Origin: Coniella vitis
Taxonomy: Eukaryota; Ascomycota; Sordariomycetes; Diaporthales; Schizoparmaceae
Assembly: GCA_011317545.1 (NCBI GenBank)
Contig: WUJK01000001.1
Location: 434,001 to 498,000 of the forward strand
Reading direction: 5' to 3'
Length of the DNA stretch: 64,000 nt
Shown here: positions 54,401-64,000 of the stretch, one piece after another
Numbering within the stretch: position 1 is the first letter of the stretch
Layout: each line of letters begins with the position of its first letter
Program-made: the position numbers and the translations under genes
Notes under the pieces: generated by a model
Databases searched by the model: none
Told to the model about the DNA's origin: nothing
The model's input: only the letters and a program-made list of their open reading frames with translations

Positions 54401-55359
54401 GGGGCCGATCTGCATTCACACGAGCCCTCGACTGCGACGAATACGGGCGTGCAGGTGATACTGTCCAAAAACTACAATGGAAAACAGTTTCAAACCCACC
54501 AGTTGGTCGGCTGAAGACGCGACGTCTACTGATATCGCGCGCGTTAACGCACACGGTCTCAATCACGAACACGAGACAACACACAAGATGATGCATATGA
54601 GCTACACCCATGCTTCTGGCCTTTTCGTTTTTATTTTTGCTTGGCAGGTTTACGCAAGTTGCATCGTTTTTTCTTTTTTGATCTTTTTTTTTCTTTATCC
54701 CGGATCCATAGTTTCTAGGTAATGTGTGGATGGATGGATAGAAGGAAAGAAAGAAGAAAAGGATGGAGATGGGAGAGGGGCCTTAGTGGTGGACTGGCCG
54801 ACACTCTTGTTTTCTCCCTTTTGGAGAAGAGGAATATGGCTGTACATAAAGTGGCTCACATACTAGCACTTCACACTTTCAGATTCGGTACATGGGTGGC
54901 ACAAAATTTGCGCCGATCACAACAGACTATGTTCTTTAGTTGGCACTCAGCTTGTTGTTTTATCTCTTTCTCTCGATAGTTATTTCGCTGGGGGAGGCGC
55001 TTTGTTAGTAATTAGGTTTGGTTCGACGGCCATACAGGAGCATGGGTGTAGGAAAGAAAGCAAAGCATTCATCATCACTGCCATTTCAAGGATACCTCGT
55101 CGGTGAACTCTTACTAGCTGAAAAGTCTCGGATGGGCATAAAGTTGACTGTGAAGAAGCCTTGCGCATCTACTACAGCCTCTAGCATTGAAGTCTGTATA
55201 TAGTAGTTGGCAGATCCATACCCACTATATAGCACAAGTAGAAAGTGGAACCATTCCCCGTCCGCCGACCCATCTGCCAATGCAGCATAGCAAAATCCAA
55301 AAAGACAGGCCTGGACCAGGTTATCAGGGCTACCAAAAAGTAAACCGCAAAAATTCAAG
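54401..55359. other. Intergenic, no gene recognised
   Basis: About 960 bp from the end of the 53316 gene to the tRNA. T-rich tract at 54665-54700. No coding signal. Confidence 0.55.
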
Positions 55360-55448
55360 TGAGGGACGCCGGATTTGAACCGACAACCTTGAGGAAATTC
55401 CTAGATCAGAAACTGGAATCTCACACGCTACCGTTGCGCCAGCCCCCC
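55360..55448 (-). tRNA. tRNA gene with 17-nt intron, probable tRNA-Trp(CCA)
   Basis: The minus strand folds into a cloverleaf by hand. Acceptor GGGGGGC pairs with GTCCCTC plus discriminator A, with two G-U pairs. The D stem is GCGC/GCGT. The T arm is GTCGG TTCAAAT CCGGC, and AGGTT is a normal 5-nt variable loop. The anticodon stem starts TGAGA and ends CCTCA, with one A-C mismatch at 31-39. Loop TTCCAG gives anticodon CCA after the invariant T33. The extra 17 nt (55396-55412) follow position 37, the standard site of nuclear tRNA introns, and contain GGAAT that can pair with ATTCC of the anticodon region, as in known precursors. Mature length would be 72. The isotype rests on the intron placement. 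Confidence 0.72.
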
Positions 55449-56054
55449 AATTCTTGGAAATACTTTGCTAATCTGATTTATTATATCGTTGGTTCTCAAG
55501 CATGAATGCTCTGGATGTGCCTGGATGCACCACCATGTTGCATATGTACATTAGATGGGGATAGGAGCCCGAGTTGGTACGTCTTGTGCTGAGTTTGTCT
55601 TCTGAAAAGCATGTTTGATTAATTGGCAGTAGATAAGAATTGATTTCTTTCCCTAGGCGTTCATGGACATGCATTGTGTTGGTGGAGCGATCCTGAATAG
55701 AGGTGAATAGACACTAAATGTCTGAGAATATGGTTGCCTCATCAACCAAACCCTTTCACGTCCTGATCTTAGTATAGGTGATCTGCAGTACATGAAATTT
55801 TGGATTATAATTTCTAGCTCTTTATCCAATACTACCTTTCAACCAGTTTACAGTTGTAGGGTGGATAGATTCAAAGAAGGAAGCAGATAGATGAATTCGA
55901 GTGAGAAGAGTCGATGTTCGGCAAACATCAGTCTCGACATATAATATACAGCTGCAATCAAAGCAACAAACACAATGAAATTCCTCCATTCCCAGTAGCA
56001 GTCCGAGTCTGATCTACCAGAGACTTATACTGAGGCCAGAGAGAATCCCACAAC
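55449..56054. other. Intergenic, tRNA upstream and FMO 3' flank
   Basis: AT-rich 606-bp gap; no gene seen. The 3' UTR of the minus-strand monooxygenase gene should lie next to 56054. Confidence 0.55.
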
Positions 56055-57497
56055 TTACCCTTTGAGATTCAACTCGGGATACTCTGGTAGATCCCAACCC
56101 AGTCTCTCATCCATAGCCTCTGCCTTTTTCTTGTTCTCAATCCTCATCCTTTTCTCTTTATCTTCCCTAGCAGACGGCAGCGATGACCAGGATGCGGAAT
56201 GCGTACTTCCGCCAAGAAAGTAGTACCACCACTCCAGCAGCCACCCCGTGGCCCAAGCAAAGATCTGCCACACCCAAACGCCCAATCTCGATGACGGGAA
56301 CAATAAATGCGTTGCAGAGGTACCAGGAAGTCGTTGCATTTCTTTCAGCGGCGCCTGCATGCGCTGTGAGTATGTTTCGAGTGCGCTTTCAACGTCGATG
56401 TTGCTCCCTGCCCCATCCCTCGCAGCCTGCGCCTTCTTGCTCGCCAGCGCGAGCTCACCGGCGAGGACATAGGCGCCCAACAATCCGCCATTCGTCCCCA
56501 TGCCCGTGAATGGCGAAGGGCAGTACCCTGCGTCGCCCAACAGCGCAACCCGTCCCTTGACCAGCTTCTCCAGTTTAACCTGCGCAATGTCAACGGCATA
56601 GAAGTCGTCACATTTCGCCATCCCTTCAAGCAACCTCTCTGTTTCCCATCCGGCTCCCTGGAACTTGGCTGCGAACGCCTCCTTTTGCGACGCGGTGGGC
56701 TGCTTGTAGCAGGCCTTCAATCTACCATCGTCGTCATCCGCAGTCAACAGAATCACGTGCGTCGTGGGTCGGCCGTTTGTCCGCGTGACAACCAGTCGAC
56801 GACCGCGCGCACAGTACACTTTGGCGATGTTGTCTTCGCCTTCAACGGAAGGAATGCTAAAGTAGGCTGCTTGGACACCAATCGAGTGCACGGCGGCTGT
56901 GCTTGCCGCGCGACCAAAGGCGAGGTTGCGCGTGCGGGAGCCCAGGCCGTCTGCGCCGACCACGAGGTCATAGCTGGCTGCTGTGCCGTCGGAAAAGGTC
57001 ACGTCCACACCACCACGCCTCCCTTTGCCGGCTCCATCAAAGTGCTGCACAAGCTCGGTGATGGTCTTGTTGAATTCGTAGACGAGCCCTGCGCGGTTGT
57101 TCCCGTTCTGCGCTCTTGCTCGCGCATCCTGCGCCATGCTCGCCTCGTACAGCACGCGCACCACATCCCCGCGCATAATCTCAAACTCATTCGTGAGCGT
57201 CATGCGGCGCTCGCCATCTGGGCTGACGCCAAACAGTGCGAGTCTGCGGCCCTTTGTGTCGATGATCTCGACGCCTTCTTCTGCGACGCAGTGCGAGAGC
57301 ATTGTGCCGAGGAGACCCATGCGTTTGAGCACGCGGAGGCCGGAGCCTTGCAGGTCGATTTGTTGCCCTGCTTCGCGGAGAGAGGGCCAGCGCTCAATGA
57401 TGGTGATGGTGTGGGTTGGGTCGGCGCGGAGGAGGAGGGTGGCCAGAGCGGGGCCGCAGATACCAGCGCCGACGATGAGGATGTTGAGGCCTGGCAT
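56055..57497 (-). CDS. FAD-dependent aromatic-type monooxygenase
   Basis: Class A flavoprotein monooxygenase (p-hydroxybenzoate hydroxylase fold), which uses NAD(P)H and O2 to hydroxylate or epoxidise a small substrate. The single frame of 480 residues has the full motif set: GxGxxG in LNILIVGAGICGPALA (G10, G12, G15), ERWPSLREAGQQIDL, the DG motif YDLVVGADGLGSRTR, and the GD motif GRVALLGDAGYCPSPFTG. A hydrophobic stretch near the C terminus (VWVWQIFAWATGWLLEWWYY, about 428-447) may anchor it in a membrane, as in some secondary-metabolism monooxygenases. No other biosynthetic gene stands beside it, so it does not look like part of a cluster within the window. Substrate unknown. Confidence 0.9.
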   Translation of the reverse strand: MPGLNILIVGAGICGPALATLLLRADPTHTITIIERWPSLREAGQQIDLQGSGLRVLKRMGLLGTMLSHCVAEEGVEIIDTKGRRLALFGVSPDGERRMTLTNEFEIMRGDVVRVLYEASMAQDARARAQNGNNRAGLVYEFNKTITELVQHFDGAGKGRRGGVDVTFSDGTAASYDLVVGADGLGSRTRNLAFGRAASTAAVHSIGVQAAYFSIPSVEGEDNIAKVYCARGRRLVVTRTNGRPTTHVILLTADDDDGRLKACYKQPTASQKEAFAAKFQGAGWETERLLEGMAKCDDFYAVDIAQVKLEKLVKGRVALLGDAGYCPSPFTGMGTNGGLLGAYVLAGELALASKKAQAARDGAGSNIDVESALETYSQRMQAPLKEMQRLPGTSATHLLFPSSRLGVWVWQIFAWATGWLLEWWYYFLGGSTHSASWSSLPSAREDKEKRMRIENKKKAEAMDERLGWDLPEYPELNLKG

Positions 57498-58924
57498 TGT
57501 GTAGTTTATACAGGTAGATCAAACTATTTTTGAGAAGTGTTTAGATAGTGTTGATTGCGTGTGAGAGGAACTGCGAGTATAAGCAGTTATATAGTCCAAG
57601 ATTGTGGTTGCTGATAGGCACTGCCAGGCCGGGAGTCTTTGATGGGGGAAAACCATATATTTTATATCTCGTTTAGTGAGTATGGAACTGCCACACAAGT
57701 CTTTCTCGAGCTGGCTAATCTTGTCAAAAGAGAATCTTGAAAGCTGAATTTGAGCCATCTGGATGCGCATTCGGTCGTCGTATTAAATAAATACCTTGGA
57801 AAACACCGGTGTTGAGACCGATGTTACACAGGGACTTACATGCGAAGTGCGCGCAAAGCACCATGCACGCCTAACGATCCTTCGGCACAAACACCGTACA
57901 TACTATTTAGAAGCCCGTTGATGGTCGTTCTTTAGCTGAGCCGGCACAACCATATCGTTGAGGCGATCACTCGGGTTACAGCACATCGTCTCGTGCTCGT
58001 CACCATCGGCCGCCGCAAACACCGAGCTTGCCCCGCCAGTCAAGGCGTTTTCTCTCAATTTCGCTACTTCTGCTACTGCAACCGCTGGCAGGTTTTATAG
58101 AGAAAGGCCACTCGATGGATGGGCGAGATCCAACCAGGACCTGCTTCTATAGGCGTACGCGCATGCAGCGGAGATGGCTTTTGTTGCCTTTGAGCATCCA
58201 CGGACATTTCACCAGGACGCTGTACCAGTTAGTGCGATGTGACAAAACAGACACAATAGAGCGAGCCATGGTCAATGTTCAGCCGTGTGAAACGGATGTC
58301 CAAGTAGCCAGCAAGAGAATAATCCGAAAAAGGTCGGTCGTTGTGAGATGAGGAGGAATCGACAGTCCGCCTGTGTCTTCTTATTCGTTGGCCAACGCTC
58401 GGCTTATTGGTTTGGAATTCACCGAGCTGCCTTCTTTCCTGGTGGTATTTTCTCCTTTTCTTCTTGATGCAAAAAAGGATTGACACTGGTATTTGATGTC
58501 AGCGGCTTGTGATTCCGGTTTGTAGTAAAGTGAGTAGTGCAAAATGATGAATCGAAAGTACAAGACGGGTTTGTGTTCTATGATGTACCGAGGTACGTGG
58601 TACCTGCCTGGAACCGTGAGCAGAAAGCGAGAAATTGTTAGTGCACTCCAACGTCAGAAGCAGCCCACTCCTGCCAGCCTGCTACTACCATAGTATGTAC
58701 TATGTACCTAATGTAGCTTTCCCTGCCTGTAGCTTTTGTTGCAACACACCACTGGCACCCCTCCACCACTACGACACGCCCTCACGATCCAGGTTCCAAA
58801 TACGCACGCGTCAAACCTAACGACAAGCACCTCATTCAACCGGCCGAATTACCACCCCACCCCACCAACCTTGCCCATTTCTCCTCCTAAAAAAGCAAAC
58901 CAACACCCAGATACCACACAAACC
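57498..58924. other. Intergenic between divergent FMO and Y14 genes
   Basis: About 1.4 kb, no gene recognised. It contains the strongest copy of the recurrent AT motif (catagtatgtactatgtacc, 58690-58709). The 170 nt before 58925 is C/A-rich, as in many fungal leaders. Confidence 0.55.
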
Positions 58925-59590
58925 ATGGCCGACGTAGAAATGGACGTCGACGAGGTCGGCTCGCCCCTCGCCCCGGCCCCCGCCAGCGCCAAAATCGACG
59001 ACATGCAGACCCACGGCCGCGCAACCGCCGTGCGCTCCATCGAGGGCTGGATCATCGTCGTGACTAATGTCCACGAGGAGGCTGACGAGGAGACTCTGCA
59101 TGATACCTTTGGCGAGTACGGCGAGATCAAGAATCTGCATCTGAATCTTGACCGGCGCAGTGGTTATGTCAAGGTGGGTTTTGTTCTTCTGGATTATTCC
59201 CAGTCACCCACTGAGTTGGGTTGGTGCTATGGGACAGGAGGGGAGACGGGGATAAAAAGACGGTGGAGGGATACAATTCAAAAGACAGGAATGCTAACTC
59301 AGAAATATACAACACAAATTTAGGGCTACGCTCTCATCGAATACCCAACTCTACAAGAAGCACGCGCCGCCATTGACGGCGCCCACGAGACAAAACTGCT
59401 CGACCAGACCATCCACGTCGACTTCGCCTTTGTGCGCCCACCCCCAGCAAAGAGCGGCGGCGGCGCAAACAACAACCGCTCCGGCGCAGGTGGTGCGCCC
59501 CGTGGTGGTGGTGGAGGCGGAGGTCGGCGCGTCAGGAGCAGAAGCAGGAGTCCAGGCGGTGACAGACGCGATCGTGACAGAGAGGATTAA
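58925..59590 (+). CDS. Y14/RBM8A exon junction complex RNA-binding protein
   Basis: Y14 pairs with Mago and marks spliced mRNA as part of the exon junction complex (family knowledge). Exons 58925-59173 and 59324-59590 (GTGGGT donor, TTTAG acceptor) give 171 residues, close to the family norm. An acidic N terminus (MADVEMDVDEVGSP) leads to the family-specific ARRM approach SIEGWIIVVTNVHEEADEE. The single RRM spans about 42-118: RNP2 is IIVVTNVH, and RNP1 is split by the intron as GYVK/GYALIEY. NLHLNLDRRSG and LLDQTIHVDFAF are also typical. The tail is Gly-rich and ends in an RS/RD stretch. Its presence implies an active EJC in this intron-rich fungus. Confidence 0.95.
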
Positions 59591-59946
59591 CATGATATCA
59601 GCGATGGTATTGCTTGGAGTACGTGGCCTGAAGCGCATGGTGAGCGGCCATTGGCTGCTGGCATGGTCGAGATCTTTGGCGCCGAAGAACAAGATGTGTC
59701 TGGTGCTGGAACAACAAACGAGTTGCCTGACTGGTCTCTAGCCACCGCAGTTCTGCAAACCCAGCACAAGAGCTAGCAAGGGAGCAGTTTCAATACAGAA
59801 GAGACAGAAAAAGAGCACGACTCCGACCGAAGCCGACGTGTCAATGCTTCCTTTTAGAAACCGCCTTCAGAGCCGGAACAAGACACGTCGGCGCTCATTT
59901 ACAATTACACATGGTACGTACGCAACTTTTTGCCGCTTTTTTCAAA

Positions 59947-60004
<58 letters not shown>

Positions 60005-60855
60005 CTCTTCCTCTACCTTCACATGACAGGTCATTCAACCAACCCACATCATCAACTCAATCGAATCCACGCTAACAACAAGACACAGACGCTAATGAAG
60101 CGCAACTGCCAGAATAAAATGAATATAATTGAAGTTTCTCTACCGCAAAAGACACGATGGCCCCCGTTTTCATACCACGATACAAGTACGCTATCAGCTT
60201 ATATATACGCACACCAACTTCTGTTCGTAGTTGGGGTAGTAAGGCGTCGCTTTTCCTCTTGAATGTCTACCGGCCGCACGATTAGGCTACTCTGGGCACA
60301 AGAGACGAGACTGACTATCTTGGTATAAATCTGAATTAAAATCCATACTGAAAGCCTGTTCTTTCATATTCGTTGTAGATCATATTGTATAGTACAAGAC
60401 AGTGCCGTAAATACGTCCGTTTACAACACGGGGGCGAAGCTATAGCCTGTCATCACAGAGAAACCAGGAACGAAAAACAAGAAACAATGGATAAGAAACT
60501 CGAGTACTTGTCAGGGGCAATGAAGGGGCAGTAGGGAGGAGAATGACGAAAACGAGCTCGTCATACGTCGACCTGGCTTGCAACCAGCCACCCACGTACC
60601 ATCATCACCATTCTTACCAACACAATTACCACCACCATTAACAACCCTCTCCCAGGTGCAGACTGAATAATGCTTTTGTTGACCACAGGATACTATAGAA
60701 TAAGAGATAAGAAAAGGGGTATATCAGACATCCCCATCCATTTATTCTTAGCCATGCGTCCAATTTCTTAGGGTATTCAAATCATCCAATCTTCGATCGC
60801 AGTTCGTTCAATTCCATCGTATCATGTCGTCGTCAATGCGTCAATATACCCGGCC
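59591..60855. other. Intergenic between convergent Y14 and PhoD-like genes
   Basis: No gene is recognised. It holds the CT/GC dinucleotide tract listed separately; the remainder is 3' flank. Confidence 0.6.
59949..60004. repeat. (CT)n-(GC)n composite dinucleotide repeat
   Basis: About twenty CT units abut about seven GC units without interruption. The halves favour triplex (H-DNA) and Z-DNA forms respectively. Confidence 0.9.
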
Positions 60856-63800
60856 TCAAAAGGCTGTCCCAGGTGCGGAACCCACGTAATCCCTCGGCGC
60901 TTGCCCATTTCCGCCACCGCCAGCAGCACCACCACGATATCCATACTCCAAACTCTGGCCAATATCCCTTTCCGAACTTCCGCCTCCACTACCAACATCC
61001 ACAGAGCCTTTCCTGCCCTTCCCCTTGTCCTTCTTCTCCTTGCCCATTCCGCCACTCTTTCCCCGACTAAAACTCAACAGTCTCTTCATCCCACCCCCAC
61101 TAGTTTCCTTTCCTTCTCTTCCACCTCCAGCAGCAGCGCCACGCACAGGAAGTTCCACGTCCCTCCCCTCTGCAGCATCATACCACAGTTTTGGTACCAA
61201 CAACCGATACGGCACTGTGATCCCCGCGGGATCCTTGGCACTGATCTCGACGTTGAGACATATATCCAGCCCGCCTTGGACATTGACCATTTCGTGTGTC
61301 GTAGTACGCCTCATTAGTCCAACCCCGCCGGCCTTGGCGCTTGCGGATGTAGGACTACGATGGAAGGGGCTGGGTCTGGCAGGTTCTGTACCGGTTGGTG
61401 TAGTAGCGTCCACAATAGCCCGTTGAGAGTATTGCTGCTGCTGCTGCTGCTGCTGCTGCAGTTGCCGTTGATACTGCTGTTGGTAAGTCTGTGGGTTCGG
61501 CAACGGCCGAGGTGGTGCTACCATTGTCCCATACCCTCCTCCGCGTGAAGGCTGTGGCCCAGGGAGTGACGCATCTTGACCCAACAGCCTCGCTGCTTTG
61601 GCTGCGCTGGGACCTGGTCGTCCCATATTCGCTGGCGGGGGTGCCTTTCGTGTAGCGAAGTACGACTCGTCGCCATCCGAGAACTCTTCAAAGGAGCCGC
61701 CGCCGCCTCTAAGCCCGATAGCTCCCAAGAATCGGCCTCCGCCTCCGCCTCCGCCTCCTGACGAAGATCCTCGCTCGGGTGAGTGATCATTGTAGTAACT
61801 GGCAGCATGCTGAATGTCCTCTGGATCATCATTGTCGCCACGCCACGAGCCATTGGTACCCCCATCATCCGGTCGTGAGGCTGCTTGTTTACGAGATTTG
61901 CTGCTTCCTCGACGGAACAGACTGAAGTCGCCGCGTGTGAGGGAGAGGGTGCGCTTGCTGCTACCTGTACCGGGTCGTTTCTGGCCCGCGGGCACATCGC
62001 TTTCTGATCGTCTACCGCGAGATGAAAGGGTCCGGAATAGTCCTCCACCGCTTCCAAAGGGTACTTTGGAAGAAATAGGCGGCTTGGAATCAATCACATC
62101 TGGTCGATTTGACGGACCACGGCCGCGTTTGGAAAGCTTCCGAGTGACACCCTTGTGGTCATTCTGATCACCATTAACAGTGCTAACAGTGTACTCGTTT
62201 GGAGTTTGCGCGTCATGGATTGACCCTGGTGGCGTAGATGGAGGCGTTTGTCCTGGGGTGTATTCGCGGATGGAACACCAGTTGCGGTGAGGCAACAGGC
62301 GCTTATTATTCCGCGGCTTGCCCTCCACGCCGTGCGCAAACAAAGGTATCATGTCTTCGTCAGTATCTTTATCGAGGTGGTGGACCTTGTTCCGCTTGTT
62401 CAGTACATCCGCCATGAGATCCGGTGGCGGCGTGTTGACAATGGCAGACGAAATGACATTGGGCATGTAGCGGAAATCCTTGTGCTTGGGCAGTCCAAGT
62501 TTGGGGTTAGAGTAGAATTGACCCATGGCAGCAAGGTGTACATCTCCACTCAGAATCGTGACGCGGACAGACCGATCCGCTGCGAGATCTTGCAAGTCTT
62601 CGAGAATGATCTTGCGCTCGTCTTTGTGGTTCTTGGCGGTCCAGTGATCATCCAGGTCATCTAGGACCTCCACTCCACCATCAAACTTGTTGAAGACATT
62701 ACCAAACAAGCCAGTCTTGCCAAGGGCTTTGATAGGATCGAGTACTCGAGACGTGAGACTGCAAATACAAAATATCAGCTCACCCTAGTCCAACACTTTC
62801 GAGTTTGACAATAGTTACTCACATATTTTCCAACCAAACCAAGCGGGGATAAGCGATCGGCACGCCCAATAGAACAAGTAAATGCTCCGTCTTTCCCTTG
62901 CTTATCTCCTCGTAGCAACGATCCATCAACTTGTCCCATGTTTCCTCCTTGACAACTTGATCACGCGTTCTTTCGGTGCGCGCATCCACGGCTAAGAGCG
63001 CGATCTTGGCTCCTAGGTTCAAGAAGAGACTTCGGCTCCGCTCCTGAATGTACGGGCCAGGTTCGAGACCCATTATCCAGCTCGGCTCAGTCTCCTCGGT
63101 TTCGTCAGGAATGCTTTGGTGTTGAAACAGCATATAGTACTTGAATGCGACGTTACCCAAACCCGAGAACACGGGCGAGGTCATGAAATGGTGCGGGTAG
63201 CTGCCAAAGCCATCAATGATGTCGTGATCGTCATACATGTTGACCATGGGAATCTGGGAGTTAGCAAGGCCAAACAGGCCCTGCGAGAACCACATGCAGT
63301 AGCGTTCTAGATAAAAGGCCTCGAGCTCGTCTTGCATCTCTGGCGTAAACGGCGCATTATGCTTGTGCAGAGGGTTACGAATCGTGAGCCAATCCTGAAA
63401 ATGTCTGGTCTGCTGCATGACTGCATCGCAGTAAAGCTGGTCGCCGCCACCAAGCATGACGTGGAAGGGCCGGCTTTGATGATTGTTCAAGACGTCGCGC
63501 CAAAGAGGGTCGGGCCCGCTCAGCTCATCGGGGTTGACTGATAGACTAAAGCCATTGCAACTATGGAACATGATGTTCATGGAGTCGCCTTTCGCAGGGA
63601 GCCAGAAGCCCGTTGCAGGTCCGCGGTTGATGCGGTAGGCGATTCGCTGTTCGATATCACGCAGCTCAACTTCAATGCTGAAGCGCCAGAATGTGTATCC
63701 TCGCTCCGAATGGAGACGGCATCCTCGAATATCCTTGTACTTGCCTGCCTTTTCTCCGTCCACGGGAGACTTTTTTTTCCGATCGGCAAAGGACCCTGGC

Positions 63801-64000
63801 GCATCGGTAACTCCATCTGGAAGATCAACCTCTGGAGGAGTGCGCGTCTTCTCAAATAAACCCTTGGCAGTTGGATCTCTGGAAAGGTCTTTGCCCTCGT
63901 CGAGGTAATAGACCGGCCGTACGTATAGTGTCTCACCTCTGCGTCCTAATTTAGGGAGACCTGCAATGGGGTCCACGTACTCTGGCGGTATTTCTCCACG
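60856..64000 (-). CDS. PhoD-like phosphatase domain protein, 5' end outside window
   Basis: Metal-dependent phosphatase/phosphodiesterase-like protein of the fungal PhoD type. Exons 62823-64000 (continuing past the window) and 60856-62758 join in frame by a GTGAGT donor and TTTGCAG acceptor. The frame is open to the window edge (RGEIPPEYVDPIAGLPKL), so the true start is not visible. PhoD metal-site motifs are present: LGGGDQLYCDAVMQQTRHF, NMYDDHDIIDGFGSYPHHF and, in the second exon, VTILSGDVHLAAMGQFYSN. The last 450 residues are low complexity: Ser/Arg-rich, then poly-Gly, a polyQ run (CTG repeat 61433-61459 on the plus strand), and a Gly/Lys end. A large domain plus disordered tail is common in fungal homologues as I recall. 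Substrate unknown. Confidence 0.92.
61433..61459 (-). repeat. CAG/CTG run encoding polyQ in PhoD-like gene
   Basis: Nine CTG triplets on the plus strand, read as CAG (Gln) in the gene. Confidence 0.85.

Noticed and set aside
56055..57497. FAD monooxygenase as part of a secondary-metabolite cluster
   Set aside because: No synthase, transferase or regulator lies beside it in the window; neighbours are a tRNA and Y14.

Overview
The window is nuclear DNA of a filamentous ascomycete, most likely a Sordariomycete close to Hypocreales. Signs of this are compact genes, short introns with GTRAGT-type donors and CTRAY branch sites, the gene set (Scm3, Spc7, Vps30/Atg6, Y14, an Emi1-like CX9C protein, LicD-like and GH76 enzymes, a seven-helix rhodopsin-domain receptor) and several proteins that look fungal-specific. 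No bacterial, viral, transposon or CRISPR sequence was recognised. The lineage is an inference from protein style, not from a search.

Layout. 1-8.2 kb: centromeric histone chaperone Scm3 (minus) diverging from autophagy/VPS gene atg6 (plus), then a small low-complexity one-helix protein. 8.9-11.9 kb: a two-level minisatellite of about 110-nt units with a GGTTCCCAAGCC core. It lies directly 3' of a very large unrecognised protein (11.9-17.5 kb) that joins three membrane helices to a long disordered tail with FG-like motifs. 19.0-23.5 kb: kinetochore scaffold Spc7/KNL1, diverging from ribosomal protein gene rps11 (24.1-25.0 kb). 25.8-32.7 kb: a tandem GFA-domain protein, a Cys-rich protein of unknown function, an Emi1-like twin CX9C protein and a GMC oxidoreductase. 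35.5-36.9 kb: a rhodopsin-domain receptor. 37.9-42.6 kb: a one-helix unknown protein and a five-exon gene that looks like inner kinetochore CENP-U/Ame1. 44.9-50.8 kb: three secretory-pathway genes (LicD-like transferase, KDEL receptor Erd2 with a long acidic tail, secreted GH76 mannanase-like enzyme). 53.3-57.5 kb: an unknown two-exon gene, an intron-containing tRNA (probably Trp) and an FAD monooxygenase. 58.9-64 kb: exon-junction-complex protein Y14 and a PhoD-like phosphatase cut by the window end.

Two themes link genes. Three kinetochore components (CENP-A chaperone, outer scaffold, probable CCAN subunit) lie within about 42 kb, and each has an ACGCG core within about 200 nt of its ATG. 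LicD, Erd2 and GH76 all act in the secretory or cell-wall route. The rest is ordinary housekeeping and accessory content. The most unusual items are the minisatellite with its neighbouring giant gene, the 10-nt coding exons, and a short AT-rich palindrome-like motif repeated in many intergenic gaps. Intron boundaries were placed by hand from splice consensus and reading-frame continuity and are predictions.
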